Part shown: positions 26,101 through 38,091 of the stretch, in pieces | How the letters are laid out: each line of letters starts with the position of its first letter | Numbering within the stretch: the first letter of the stretch is position 1 | NCBI RefSeq assembly: GCF_024713945.1 | Contig: NC_134685.1 | Location: 248,001-312,000 of the forward strand | Source: Dermatophagoides farinae | Lineage: Eukaryota; Arthropoda; Arachnida; Sarcoptiformes; Pyroglyphidae | Length of the DNA: 64,000 bases | Reading direction: 5' to 3' | Program-made: the position numbers and the translations under genes | The notes under the pieces: model-generated | What the model was told of the DNA's origin: nothing | The model's database searches: none | The model's input: the letters and a program-made list of their open reading frames with translations, nothing else

Positions 26101-29100
26101 GTATTTTACCTGGACGCCATTCATCCGAATTATGTGGATAATCCGAATACAATGATGTGGAAAAAATTTTCCGTGATTTTTGTTCGGAATAATGTCTTGA
26201 TGGTTGTGATGGCCGTCTTGATGGTTGTACCTATATATCACACACATAGTAAGATAAATTCAATAAATCAAAATCAATTTAACATACCATGGATTTATTG
26301 CGAAATTGTAATGTATTATCATTCATTGGACGATTTTGTCGAGCATATAATGGAAGCAATGAATCGGTTTGTATATTTGGAGAAGTCTTTTTTCAAAAAA
26401 AGTATATAACGTACATAATTTAAAAATAAAAGAAAAAACAACAAAACATTAACACATACCTTACGAATAATATCGTGTACATTTTCCTGATTTGAATGTG
26501 TTAGATCCAATTCGGTTGCATTTGACCGCAATTTCAATAATGCATCACGTGAATATTGCCGTGAATCAATCACTATTGAATTGTTATTGGCTGTATTTTC
26601 AACAGCAGCAACAACATTATCATTATTGCCGCCAATACCAAAAGTAGTTGCTGGTTTCTGTCTCAATTTGGATGGTGATTCAACAACATTAGACGGAGGT
26701 TCAGGTGTAGCATTTCGGCTATCACGATCATGATTGACTAAATCTACAGCAGCAGCACCAGCAGCAGCAGTAACAGTCTTCGTCGTGGTAGTTGGTATTG
26801 AAAGATCAGATGTAATATGATCAATAATTTCAAAACTACTTTCCATATCACCAGTTGTAGTTGTGGATGTTTGTTGAATTGAAATTGATTCTTCACCTTT
26901 TGTTAAATGGGCGACGGTAGATGATTTTTTGTTTTCATCTAAAAAAACAAACGATGAACCAAAATAAAAAAAATTGCAAAAATTTAAAAGAAATATTCAT
27001 GCCTATTTCATTATCATTATTTTTTGTGTTTGAAAATGGAATTATTATCAGAGAATGGAATTGCTTAAAAAAAAAACAAAATCAAAAACAGCGCATTTTT
27101 TTCAATGTTGTTGAATTTGACCAAAAAATGAAAAAATGTTACACCAATCAACACATACAAACACACACACGTTTTTCAAAAGTTAAAAAAAACTAAAACA
27201 CTTAACCTAATCATCAATATGAGAGAATGATTTCATTCTGAATATATAAAAATGCAAAAAACAAAACTAAATTTAGTAAAGACGAAAAAAAAACGAAAAG
27301 ATGATGAGGAATGAAGAATGGAAAGAAACAACAAGGTTTCCTTACAATACAGACAAATACGCACACATGTATACACTAAAATAGTCGCGCATCTTCGATT
27401 TCATTGCATGAATATAATATTATTTTGTCGATGATGAAATTCTCTATCTCATTCTCCCAGTACACTGTTAAATGAAAAGAAACAAAATACGAACCACGTA
27501 AAGTAGTAGAATTCATTTCTAAAGATTCTTTACCATCATCTGCGCCATCGATGACAGATGCAGCAGCATTAGCATCAACAACGACAGTATCACCATCACC
27601 AGTAACTTTAACAAAATCACCATCTATTGTTGATGTTGTTGAATTATCATCATTATTATTCATTGCCAATTTATCAACTTTAGCAGTTATTTCATCAATA
27701 ATTTGGCCATCATCATTAATTTTCGATTGTTTCGGATCACTATTACTAATTGATGATGGTGATAAATCAGCAGTTGATGTTGTAGTTGGTATCGTCATTT
27801 CATTATTCATATCACAGGATAATTTCGGATGACCATCAGCTGATGATGATTCAGATGATGTAATTGGCGTTGTTTGTTGTTGTTGCGATTCATTCGGTTT
27901 ATCATTAACAGCTGATGATACAGAATTATCATCACTTTTACTTTCGTCATTAACATCGATAGATCCATTATTGGATTTATCGATAGTTTTGTCATCGGTA
28001 TTTTGCAATTTTGTGCCATCATTTTTAACAGGACCGTTAAATTCCGTTTTTATTCTCGTTGTATTTTCAACATTCTTTTCCGTTTTTGATTGATTCTCAA
28101 CATTAGGAATATTATCATTATTATTACTCAACGTAATATTCGTAGTCGGTTTCTATTATTATCGAAATAAATCAATGAAAGCGTCATAATAGAATAGATT
28201 ATCATGTGAAAATTTCAAAAAAAAAAAAAAAAAATACAAACATTTTTCGCCAAGGATGCCAATTGACTCAGATCAATTCTAACACCATTATCATCATATA
28301 TTTCTAATGGTTTCTTTTCACGTTGGTGTTTAATTGGCTGTGGCTGTATTGGCATAGATATCTGTGGCTGTTGATGTTGTGATTGTGGCTGTTGACCGGT
28401 AGTACCCGGCTGTTGTTGTTGTTGTTGAGGCTGCTGCTGTTGTTGATGATGTTGAACATCATTTGGTTTATATGATGTACCAGCCGATTGCTGATTATTT
28501 AAATCGGCAGCAGCAGCTGCTGCATTTGTTTGCATGTTGGCCGGCAATTGATATGGAAATCTTGCATCTAATTAATAATAATTATTTGAGTATAAATTTA
28601 AGAAAAATTCAAAAAACAAATTTCAAATACATACAATCGGGTAAAAAAAACATAGGCTGATGATGATATCCGTAGGTCATCTGAAAGAAAAACAGCAAGC
28701 AACAATTGATTAAATATTTTATAAAGAAAAAAACCCAAATACTTACTTGTTGATGATGAACAGGATTCTGTATAGAAAACTGATTCGGATGAAATGTTCC
28801 AGGATGATGATGATGAGGATGATGATGATAACCATAGGATTGGTTCGGTGCATATGAAACATAATTTGGAATCGTAGCAGCAGCTGCTGTAGCCGGAATT
28901 GCCGCATATGATTGTATATTATTGTGATGATGATTAGGTATATTTCCAGCATTATTTCCGCCGCCACCGCTACCAGCACGCATTGGATGATTATATGATG
29001 GGCGAATAGAATTCTGATGATTCGTTGGTATACGCTGCTGTTGTTGTTGTGGTGCTTGTGCCGTAAATGTTTGAAACCGTTGTTGTGCAACGGCTGCAAC

Positions 29101-29674
29101 TGCTGCTGCATTTATCATGCCAGACATTGCTTGTTGTGATGATACCACTGTTGGAACACCACCACCACCACCACCACCAGTTGGCTGCTGCTGCTGTTGT
29201 TGTTGTTGCGGATTCAGATGAGCCATCTGTATGCTTGCTGGTTGATGACCAATCAATGCAGGTTGTGTTTGTTGATTTGTATTATAATTACGAATCAATT
29301 GTGTTTGATTCATTGCGGCTGCTGGATTTATAGCAACAGCATTTATACAAGCTTGTGTTACATTTGAATTATTTGATCGAATTGCCTATAGTTTATTTAT
29401 TTATTTGATTTGATTGTTTTGAAAAATGGAACGAAATTAAGTGAAATTGAAACTTTAAATCAAAATATATAATACTTACGTGTGATTGATAGCGATCTTG
29501 ATTGGATCGTTGGTAATCACCACGTTGATTACTTTATAAAAAAAAACATAGACAAAATCAATCAATTCATCATAATCAGTTGATAATAATAATTTACCCT
29601 TGTGATTGGCCACTGCCGCCACCACCACCACCACCGGTACGATGTTTTGATATGGATTTTTGGTTACTATTCAT
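23149..29674 (-). CDS. eIF4G: Eukaryotic translation initiation factor 4G (eIF4G)
   Basis: Scaffold of the cap-binding complex, linking eIF4E, eIF4A and eIF3 in the cytoplasm. Coding exons, 5' to 3': 29674-29598, 29531-29480, 29385-28747, 28680-28635, 28567-28242, 28152-27495, 26938-26460, 26386-26288, 26230-25180, 25113-25013, 24939-24782, 24711-24232, 24153-23925, 23846-23706, 23636-23549, 23484-23362, 23294-23149. They sum to 4893 nt (1630 aa) with every phase matching. The N-terminal 600 residues are Q/N/H/G/P-rich and unstructured. The eIF4E-binding motif YSRDALL lies near residue 728 (YxxxxL-hydrophobic). The MIF4G domain spans about 848-1085 (LLKTVRSILNKLTPENY to RFMILDLLELRKNKW). The MA3 domain begins near 1306 (ALKEYLKKQDFEEFY). 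The C-terminal W2-type segment covers about 1466-1630. The start ATG is the first in frame with the downstream glycine run. All hallmark domains of the long eIF4G1/3 type are present, which rules out the short DAP5/NAT1 form. Confidence 0.95.
26939..27494. other. eIF4G intron, 556 nt
   Basis: Longest intron of the eIF4G gene. The - strand donor is at 27494 and the acceptor TTTTTTTAG is at 26939. A/T-rich, with no coding signal. Confidence 0.85.
28635..28680 (-). CDS. 46-nt micro-exon of eIF4G
   Basis: Reads MTYGYHHQPMFFLPD plus one base. The acceptor CTTTCAG and donor GTATGT are both good, and phases 0 and 1 join to the flanking exons. It is the smallest exon in the gene and is easily missed by gene predictors. 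Confidence 0.85.
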
Positions 29675-29684
29675 TATTATTCAT
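29667..29684 (-). promoter_or_regulatory. Overlapping out-of-frame uORF at the eIF4G start
   Basis: An ATG ten bases upstream of the chosen start opens a five-codon frame (MNNNE, stop TAG) that ends inside the eIF4G coding region. Ribosomes initiating there would miss the main start. Whether it lies in the mature leader is not known. Confidence 0.5.
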
Positions 29685-31034
29685 TTATATTATCATCAAT
29701 CATTTGAATAATATTTATAAGAGAAAAAAACCAATCAATCCTATTCTTCTTTTTGCTTGTAGTAGATTCTATATTCTATCAAGGATTAAAAAGAGAAATT
29801 AAAAATTTGTTGAAAAAAATACAATTCAAGATTCAGTTACCGATTTTTCTTCACCAAACAGTGAAAATGTGTGAGTAAATTATTTTCCAAAAAAAAAAAT
29901 TTGTAAATTGGAAAAAATTATCAGAAGCTCAGAGAAAAAAAATTGATCAATTGCGGTGTGTGTGTGTGTAAAGATTTGAAAAAATAAATTTTCACAATCA
30001 AGAAAACAAAAACCAAGACAAAAATGGCTTTGAGAAGAAGCTGAAGAGAAGAAACACGTTATATTCTTTAACCGGTTGAACAGCAAAAAAAAAAAACAAA
30101 CAAAAAAAATATTTACAATCTTCGAATATTTGAGAAGAAAAGATTCTTGATAATGGATATATATAACCAATAAATTAGAAAAAATAGGTTTTTTTTTCAT
30201 CCAAGAAAAAAATCTTCAAGAATTCAATAATCAATCAATCGACGATTATAATTCGAACTATTTAGTCACAAGCACACACACGGAAAAACTGCAGTCACAT
30301 TCAAAGATTGAATTTGTAGTCATGGATGAGTCACATGCATTTGCAAAAAAAAAACAATTAAAAAACACGCACAAATTATAATGTGTGTGTGTGTGAAAAT
30401 GGCTGAGGGTCAAAATTGAATTTTTGTTTTGTTTTCCTACAAAAAAAAAATTCTCAAATATTTCAAGCTCATACACACACAAAATGTATAAACATAATCA
30501 TAATGAAAATTTTTGATAAAACAAGTGGGTGGATTTGATAATGATGATGATGGGTGTGTGGTTGTGTGGTTGTGTGTGCAAATACAGATTGAATGATGGA
30601 TTGATTAACGAAAAAAAAATTGAAACGGAAATTTTATTGGTTTCCGTTCTAATTATATAAATATATCAACAGATGATGTATGTTAACGTGTGTATGTGTG
30701 TGTGTGTGTGTGTGTGGAAATCGAATTCTTTAGTTGAAAAATGTTGAGGACAAACACACAAGTAATTGATCGAATTTGAGGATTCAATTTCAAAATATTA
30801 TCGATAATTTTCTTTTTTTTTTTATTTGAGCTTATTTTCACATCAAATGAAAAAAAAAACAATAAACTTTTTTTACACTTTGAAAACAAAGTTTTCAGTT
30901 TAATTAATAAATATATTATATATATTAAGATAAATATAAAAATTCACTTCAAAAAAAATGCAAGAATTGATGTTCCCAGTTTTTTTTTACACACTTTTTC
31001 TAAGATTTTTTTTTGTTTCGTCGTGGATGTGAGA

Positions 31035-31056
31035 TTTTTTTTTTTTTTTTTTTTTG
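31035..31056. repeat. Poly-T run of 22
   Basis: Homopolymer in the eIF4G upstream region. Comparable runs are at 59530-59551 (22 T) and 61019-61042 (24 T). Their lengths are prone to sequencing error. Confidence 0.9.
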
Positions 31057-31313
31057 GTGAAAATGTGGCAATGCTGTTTTAATAATCAATTCGAACGTAC
31101 ATACACACATATACATATACTGTTTATGGTAGTAGTATTAATTATTGTTGTATTGCTCATTGAGTGTGAGGAGGATGAAATTATTCTTATGCGTTTGTAG
31201 TAAGCTCCCTCTATCGCGTATATTACAAGTTTGTAGAGTTCATGCATATGAAAGGCACACGTAGCATATAAAATTATAAAATATATCAACGTTGTAAACG
31301 TTTGACTGCTACC

Positions 31314-31527
31314 ACTACTACAACTACCAACATCAATTCATGTTTTTTTTGTCGTTGTTGATTTGTTTCATTTCTGAAAATACAAAATGTGGGGTAGTAG
31401 CATTTATGTTTGAAAGAATAAACTCACACACGCCTATCGGCCAGAAGCTAAGATATGTGATATGATGAAATAGATGCCGGCTTGTGAAACTATACCACTA
31501 CCAACTACTACAACTACCAACATCAAT
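31314..31527. repeat. 24-nt direct repeat, 190 bp apart
   Basis: The same 24 bases (starting ACTACTACAACTACC and ending ATCAAT) occur at 31314-31337 and 31504-31527. They are not a simple microsatellite, and the sequence between them is unrelated. Confidence 0.85.
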
Positions 31528-32502
31528 CGATATTTTTCATTATGATCAAATGGCGGCCGCAAATATACACAACCCCAATTTGTGCGTGTGTGTGCACGAT
31601 GATGATGATGATGAACGAAACTATCGATACGACAGGTAATTCCTTTTTTTTTGTCTGATTCCTATTTTTATCATCTTAATTCTATAATAACCAACGTTTT
31701 TTCCAATTTTCAATGTACAGTACTTACAAACATCCACTTAATCCGGCGTTAATTTTTTTTATATTAATTTTAAATGTGAAGCAAAAGCGAAGTCTTACTG
31801 AAAATTTACCTTCTATTTCAATGTATTTTTATATAGAGTGATGTACGGATTAATGATTTTTTTTTTCATCTCAAAAAATCAATCAATACTACCATAATAA
31901 TTTTCACTGTGAAAGAAAGTATTTTTTTTTTGATGGTAAAACGAGTCACTTTCAATCCGGTTCCGGTCGATGATGAAAAAAAAAATGAGAAAACAAGAAC
32001 AATTTCATGGAAAAAAATATTGATTCCAATCAAATAAAAGAAAGAAAATGATTTCTCTCCCGATGATGGTTTCTTTGGAAAAAAAACAGGTAAAAAAATG
32101 AGAGACATTTTTTTATACAACAAAAAATAAAAATAAAAGACAAACGTTGATGACGAAAACATTTTCATCGTTATCATCGTTATAATCATCAGAGACACAT
32201 TAAAAAAAGAAAGATGATCTCTGTTTCTCGCTGTCTTAGGGGTGGTTAGAGTGAGAGCAACAAGTTTTTTTCTTCATCATCATCATCATCTTATTATTGA
32301 TGAACACCGGGGCCGGCATATGGCTAAAAAAAACTGCTTTTTATAACATTTTTTTTTTACAATGGTTATTTACTTTTCACCGGGAGAGAGAAAAAAAATC
32401 CGGGCTTTAGTAGAGAGGAAATGAGAGTGTGGCTATAGTGGAGGGTTTTTTTTTCTCGTTACTGCTCAAAAACAAAAACAAAAATCTCGATTTCATTTTC
32501 TC

Positions 32503-32517
32503 TCATTGAATTTTACA
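32503..32517 (-). other. C-terminal CaaX prenylation box (CKIQ)
   Basis: The final codons before TGA encode C-K-I-Q. A terminal Gln in CaaX usually directs farnesylation. Mammalian alpha subunits end CAMQ and are farnesylated, which anchors or assembles the kinase. Modification here is inferred. Confidence 0.75.
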
Positions 32518-35500
32518 ATCCAATGAATCATGATTGACATCGAAACAATTTTCGAATGACTCAATTGTCGAACGTATTAGATAGATCATTGTACCATAAT
32601 TACCGCTTGGTGCATTATCATAAAAATGTTGACAAATTTGTGCCGCACCGGCACAATCATAACCCATTGATTGTTCACCATTGTTTTCATCACCATTATG
32701 ATTACGTGATGCAGCACAGCACAGGATGGCATCACCACCACATTCAGCTTGATCATTGAGAAATATTTGATTTGCCCGTTGTACTAATTGTTCAACATTA
32801 ATAACTTTTTCCAAATTTATATCAGGCATATTTTCCACCAACATTGTCAATATCATCAATGCTTCAACAATTAACTGTCGATATTCAGGCTGTGGTACAG
32901 AATTTAAAACTTGTTCAGCTTGTAAGGCAAATTTCAATTCACCTGCCGTCATTTCTCTTGTTAATTGATTCATTAATATTCGTCCTTCAATAGCAATTCC
33001 TTGGCACTAGAATTTTTCAAAAAAAAAAAAAAAATTAATAAAAAATTTTCACTCAAAACCCAAAACTGTCAAGTACCTTTTCCAATAAATTCCACACTTT
33101 TGAATAGAATCCAATTGGAACACGATTCAATGCACCATCTAGCCGTCGACGACGTAACCATTGACCATGACGATCAGATTCGAATCCAAGTTGATCACCA
33201 GCGGCAGAACTGCTACCAGCAGCAGCATTATTACTATTATCGATACAATCATCACCATCATCCGTTATGATACTTCGACGGCTTAACATTCGATCATTTA
33301 TAATCGATATTCGACCACTTCGAGCTATTAGTATTGGCAAAAAAAAAATTTATTTTAGAAAACATTAAATCCAAATCACTTACCACTACGAATGGTAAAT
33401 TCTTTTCCACTGATTATATGATGTAAAAGTGTTTTCATTTCATATGGACTTAAATTCAATAAATGTTCCGATGCTTCAACACCATCACACATTAATGCAC
33501 GTGCCAATTCTGATGCCATCACCTGGATAATCAATCCAATCCGTAGACGTAACATTTCCACGAATAAATGTGGTTCCGTACGTATAAACATGGATAGATA
33601 AATGATTAATTCATGTGTCAACATTGCTGTACTTTGATCACGACAATGTGCTTGATCAATAATTTGTCGTAACTCTTTGATTGGTAATGGCCTTGTAATT
33701 GCATGTTCATAATGTGGTGGCATACCAATCGTTATTTGTTTTTGTCTAACAATTAAATCAGCAACAGATTTGGCTAAATCTTCACCTTGTTTACCGAGCA
33801 TTCCGGCTGAATGCCGTACTAATGCCCATTTTTTATCCGTACATGCTTTTTCATAAACATCTTTCATTAGATCACGTAATGTCATTATCTGATTATTCGA
33901 TATGATTCCGGTTTTCCAATCTAGATTTCTATGTAGGATGTAATCAATTAATCAATCAAATTCGAATCAAACTTACTTATTATAAAACAAATAATGTAAA
34001 ATATCAGCTTGTTCTTCAAGAATCTCGGATTCTTTATACATATTCATCAATTCTTCATCAGTCAGATGTTCATTTATTGTTAGATCGGACAATTTATTCA
34101 ATTTATTTAAATGTGATCGATCTAAACCAGATTGATCCATCGACATCGCCAACATTGATTCATCATCATTTTGCTTATTATCTTCAATGCTGCCACTATT
34201 TTGGATAACATTTGTGAATGGTTCAGATATTGTTTCATCCATCTGTGTTGTTGTTGTTGCTGTTGTTGGTGGTGGTGGTGGTGATGATGATGATACATTC
34301 GAATCTTGGCTACGTGCTTCGTATGTGTTGCGTAATTTTTGTAATTCTAAATTATTTAGCAATTAAATTTCAAATGATTAATTAATAAAACAAAGATACA
34401 TACCTGGATCATATTGATCAATTTGAATTGAACGCGTACGTTTTATAATGCCGGTAATGGCCGATTTTCTTGAACGAACACTCATTTTTCGTTTACCCGA
34501 TGATTGTCGTCGCAGTTTGACTAATGGTGAGAATGGTTTACTTAGCTGCCGTTCTAGAAATGATCGTACCATTGGATTCGATTGATCTGGTACACCTTGT
34601 TCAATATTGGCTAAAAAACTCAGATTCGTTATACACGAAGTACTGAGAAAATCGGCCAGATTTCCATAAACAACACGAGTACCATTTAGGTAGCCACTTT
34701 TAATCTTTTTAAATGTCGATATAATTGCTGGTGGTGGACGATCATTTTCCATGAATTGTCTATACAATATTATCGTCAATGTTGGACGACCTAATTCACG
34801 CCAATTACTTTTTAGCATGTAAACACTTTGACGAAAATTACTGGCCAATAGATTAACATCATTCACTGTGTAGAAATTCCATCGATCCAATGCTTGCGGC
34901 GTGAAAACGAAAACTTTATCCAATAAGGAATACAGTTTACTTGTTGAAAGAATTCCAACTTCACGTGAACAACGACCAGAAAGACCAAGTTTTTCATTCT
35001 TACCCAGGTATGAATATAAATGTCCTAATGTTTCTGCTGTTTGTACTTCAATAGGCGCAACTTCATTGATGGTTTGTACATGAATATCATATTGTGCCAT
35101 ACATTCTTGGACTTTTTCATCTTCAGCCAATACAACAATCTGTACGACGATATCTGGTTTTTTCCACATTGAGAATCGCCTATTCAATGGATCCAATTCA
35201 CTTGGTGCAATAAAACCTTCTTGCAGTAATTTACCAACAATATATAATGATTGACTCCACATAAATGGACAACCACCTGCTACTAGACGATCCTGGGAAT
35301 GTGGTTGACGATATTCCGCTTCGACTAGATGACTTGGTACAGCATACATTTCTGGTACAAGTGACATATCATCCACTTCGACTAATAATGATTCTAAACG
35401 ATCAGAATATTCTGTAACCATTTGATGATCATCGGAAAATACACCATCAATTACAAGATAACAGAAAAATAATGGCCATTCACATTCAATATTTTCGAAT

Positions 35501-36527
35501 GCTTTCAATTCGGATGGTTCATAATAGAGACGATTTGGGTCTTCAATCGCAGTTTTATGGCCATCACGTAAGAAACGTTTACAACCATAACGTCCACCAA
35601 GTTTTTCGATAATTTCATCGCGTGTACGTTGAATTAATCGTGGATTTTCCACTGCAAATGCAGGAAAACTTATGATTGACAATAATGAGGCATCCACTTC
35701 TTTAGAATTCGATTCTCGTGGTAACATTGATTCAAGAACAGCGTGACATTTTTGTATTTCATCCGGTAATACATGTATCACAGACGATGGACCACCTTTA
35801 CCACCGAAAAGATCCAATTCATTCATAGCTTCTAATGCTGCTTTTGCCATGCCAATGGAACTGGCATTCAATTCTGGCAGGCCATGATTTGTTTTATCAC
35901 CACGTTCCCAAATACCATAATCTGGTATACAATATGCTGATTCAATATAGAAAACAAGATTCTGTATGAATGCAACTTCATCCAATGTGAAAATAATCTG
36001 CAGACCGGATGCAGTCATTTGCGCAAGAATCAACAAGAAAAGTGATGTAGCATCTAATTGTAGATGACCCCATTCATGATCACCAACCACTGGTAACATA
36101 GTGGATGCAGAGAATTTTGCATGCAGTGCATCCGATGTTGATTGTGATTCTTTGAATGATTCAACTTTATCTTTTTGTTGTAACATTGCAACAAGTAAGC
36201 CACGCATCATTTTCACACAACTTTGTTCTAATTCATAGGTTTTTGCGCGATCTTCATCAAAATCGGCATTCTTTTTATATGCCATTGATAATGCCCATAC
36301 AGCCATTATTGAATAAAGATTATCACGAACCCATGCATGATTCAAACATGATGGATGACTAGTTGCTGTTGGCAGTAATCCGGTAACTGGATTCTAATTG
36401 GGAAAAAAAATTGTCCAGATTATTTTATTCGATAAAAACAAAAACTAACCTGATGAATAAGAATAGTTTTATACACAAGACGTTGATAATAATCAAGACG
36501 TACGGTAGAATTGCTTCGATTTCGCAT
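32503..36527 (-). CDS. PHKA: Phosphorylase b kinase regulatory subunit alpha
   Basis: Regulatory alpha subunit of phosphorylase kinase, which activates glycogen phosphorylase in response to calcium and cAMP signals. Exons, 5' to 3': 36527-36450, 36393-34404, 34346-33977, 33928-33384, 33324-33077, 33006-32503. They total 3735 nt (1244 aa; the human subunits are about 1220-1235). The start [18 protein letters not shown] matches the family N terminus. The glucoamylase-like N-terminal domain follows: [65 protein letters not shown] and DPLNRRFS. A basic serine-rich patch [11 protein letters not shown] lies near residue 657 and fits a kinase A site. The C-terminal region has [32 protein letters not shown] and [12 protein letters not shown]. 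The last four residues are CKIQ, a CaaX box as in mammalian alpha subunits. That box and the regulatory N terminus favour alpha over beta. Confidence 0.97.
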
Positions 36528-38087
36528 TTTTTTTGTTGTTGTTGCCTATCCTCGTTGTTGTTGAATTTGATTTTCAGTATTTAATAGTTAGCGTTAGTAG
36601 TGGTTGAATGAAATTTTTTTTCTTCCGTTTTCAAGTCATTTTTCTAGTTGATGGAAATTTTTTTTTTCAATTTATAAATTCGTGAATGTCACCTGATGAT
36701 CATTACATGATCATATGACATATTCCTTCATATAGTATATATCATCACGTGACCCAAAAACAAATGATTCGAATATTCGAATCTAGATAGCGTTTGTGCT
36801 ATCAATTTATTGAATTGAATGAATTTCGAGATTTTTTCAAAATCAATCGATTTTTCTTTTTCTTGTAATGCAATCGATCCATGATGATGAACTAGACCTG
36901 AATATTATTTCAATAAATCCACAAGGTATGATTATATTTTGGTACATTTTATCATCATATCAATCAAGTTTGAATAAATTAATTAATTAACATTTACATT
37001 TATCATGCATACAGTAATAGCCCAAATGAAGACTTTTAAATCGATCTATCGAATAATTATTGATAAATTCAGCCAAACAAACAGAAGAAAAAAAAACGAT
37101 CATCATGACATTTATGGAACATTTTTATTATTCAAATGAAATCATTATCATCATCATAAACGAACAAAACTATGGCGACGATGATGATGATGAAAATAGA
37201 TCAATCCATTCATCACAAATTCTGTGGAACACTAAAACGAATCTTCACGAAAATTTCAAATTTTTCAAATCCAAATATCATTCATTTTAAAGTTTTTTTG
37301 TTTTTCCCAGTATTCTTTTTTGTTTCTTGCACGCAATCATCATCTTCATCATCATCGACGTTTGCTTTAATAATGAATTTAACCCTGAAAATTGATGATG
37401 AAAATGAAAATGAAAATGTTGAAAACGGAAACCACACAATCTTCTTTCAACATTTTCGAATGTCACAAGCTACCAATCTTAATCGTTTTTTTCGGTTGTC
37501 TTGGTCATATTGATTTTGCCTGAATTTTTTTTATGATGAAAAGAAAAAGAAAGAAAAAATAGCAACAACGTTTTGGGAGACAAGATCGATCGAATTTTAG
37601 CCAGGTAACCGTTGAAACCGTGACAAACGTTTTTCATTTTTTTCTGACAACATTCGTATATCGTCAATCATCATCATCATCATCATCATCGATGTGGGAA
37701 TGAAAAGAATCTATGCAACGCCTATATATGTTTTAAACATGACAAATGTTGGCTTTATTTTCTGAAATCGGCGCATTCAACGTCAAGAAAATTTCGACAT
37801 TTTTTTAAAAAAAGCTCTCATTTTTCCTTCATCATCATCATCATTTCGCTCAAAACGAAAATTTTCAACAAGAAAATGAAAATTTGAAGAACAAAAAAAA
37901 AATCAAGTGAACCAAACGATTCAGATTTTCAGAATCCTTGATCGTTTTCGTGAAAACAAAGCATATGACTTTTTGTTTTCATCTCCAATTGTAACCAGGC
38001 GAAACGAAATTTAAAAAAAAAATTCTTTGATTTTTTGTTGGTGCCAACAAATATTCTTTCGATTCAAATGTACATTTTTGAAATGAA
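36528..38087. promoter_or_regulatory. Divergent promoter region between PHKA and anoctamin
   Basis: A 1.56-kb spacer separating two outward-pointing start codons. It contains GAT/CAT repeats (37172-37195, 37668-37692), an E-box palindrome TCACGTGA at 36745-36752 and no recognisable coding exon. TATA or initiator elements could not be assigned with confidence. Confidence 0.6.
36745..36752. promoter_or_regulatory. Palindromic E-box TCACGTGA
   Basis: Perfect 8-bp palindrome of the USF/MITF/TFEB type, 218 bp upstream of the PHKA start codon. CACGTG-class sites are bound by bHLH-zip factors. Function here is inferred from position only. Confidence 0.4.
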
Positions 38088-38091
38088 ATGA
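38083..38091 (+). promoter_or_regulatory. Two-codon uORF overlapping the anoctamin start
   Basis: ATG-AAA-TGA, with its stop codon overlapping the ATG at 38088-38090. Such a start-stop element can allow reinitiation at the main start. The transcription start is unknown, so its presence in the mRNA is an assumption. Confidence 0.4.

Larger units (their letters stand above)
29675..32502. other. Region upstream of eIF4G and downstream of PHKA
   Basis: About 2.8 kb with no recognisable gene. It must hold the eIF4G promoter and 5' UTR and the PHKA 3' UTR, both on the - strand. It contains TG/CA tracts (30690-30716), a 22-T run (31035-31056), a 24-nt direct repeat (31314-31337 and 31504-31527) and a GC-rich spot with a NotI site (31553-31560). 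Open frames here are low-complexity. Confidence 0.55.
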
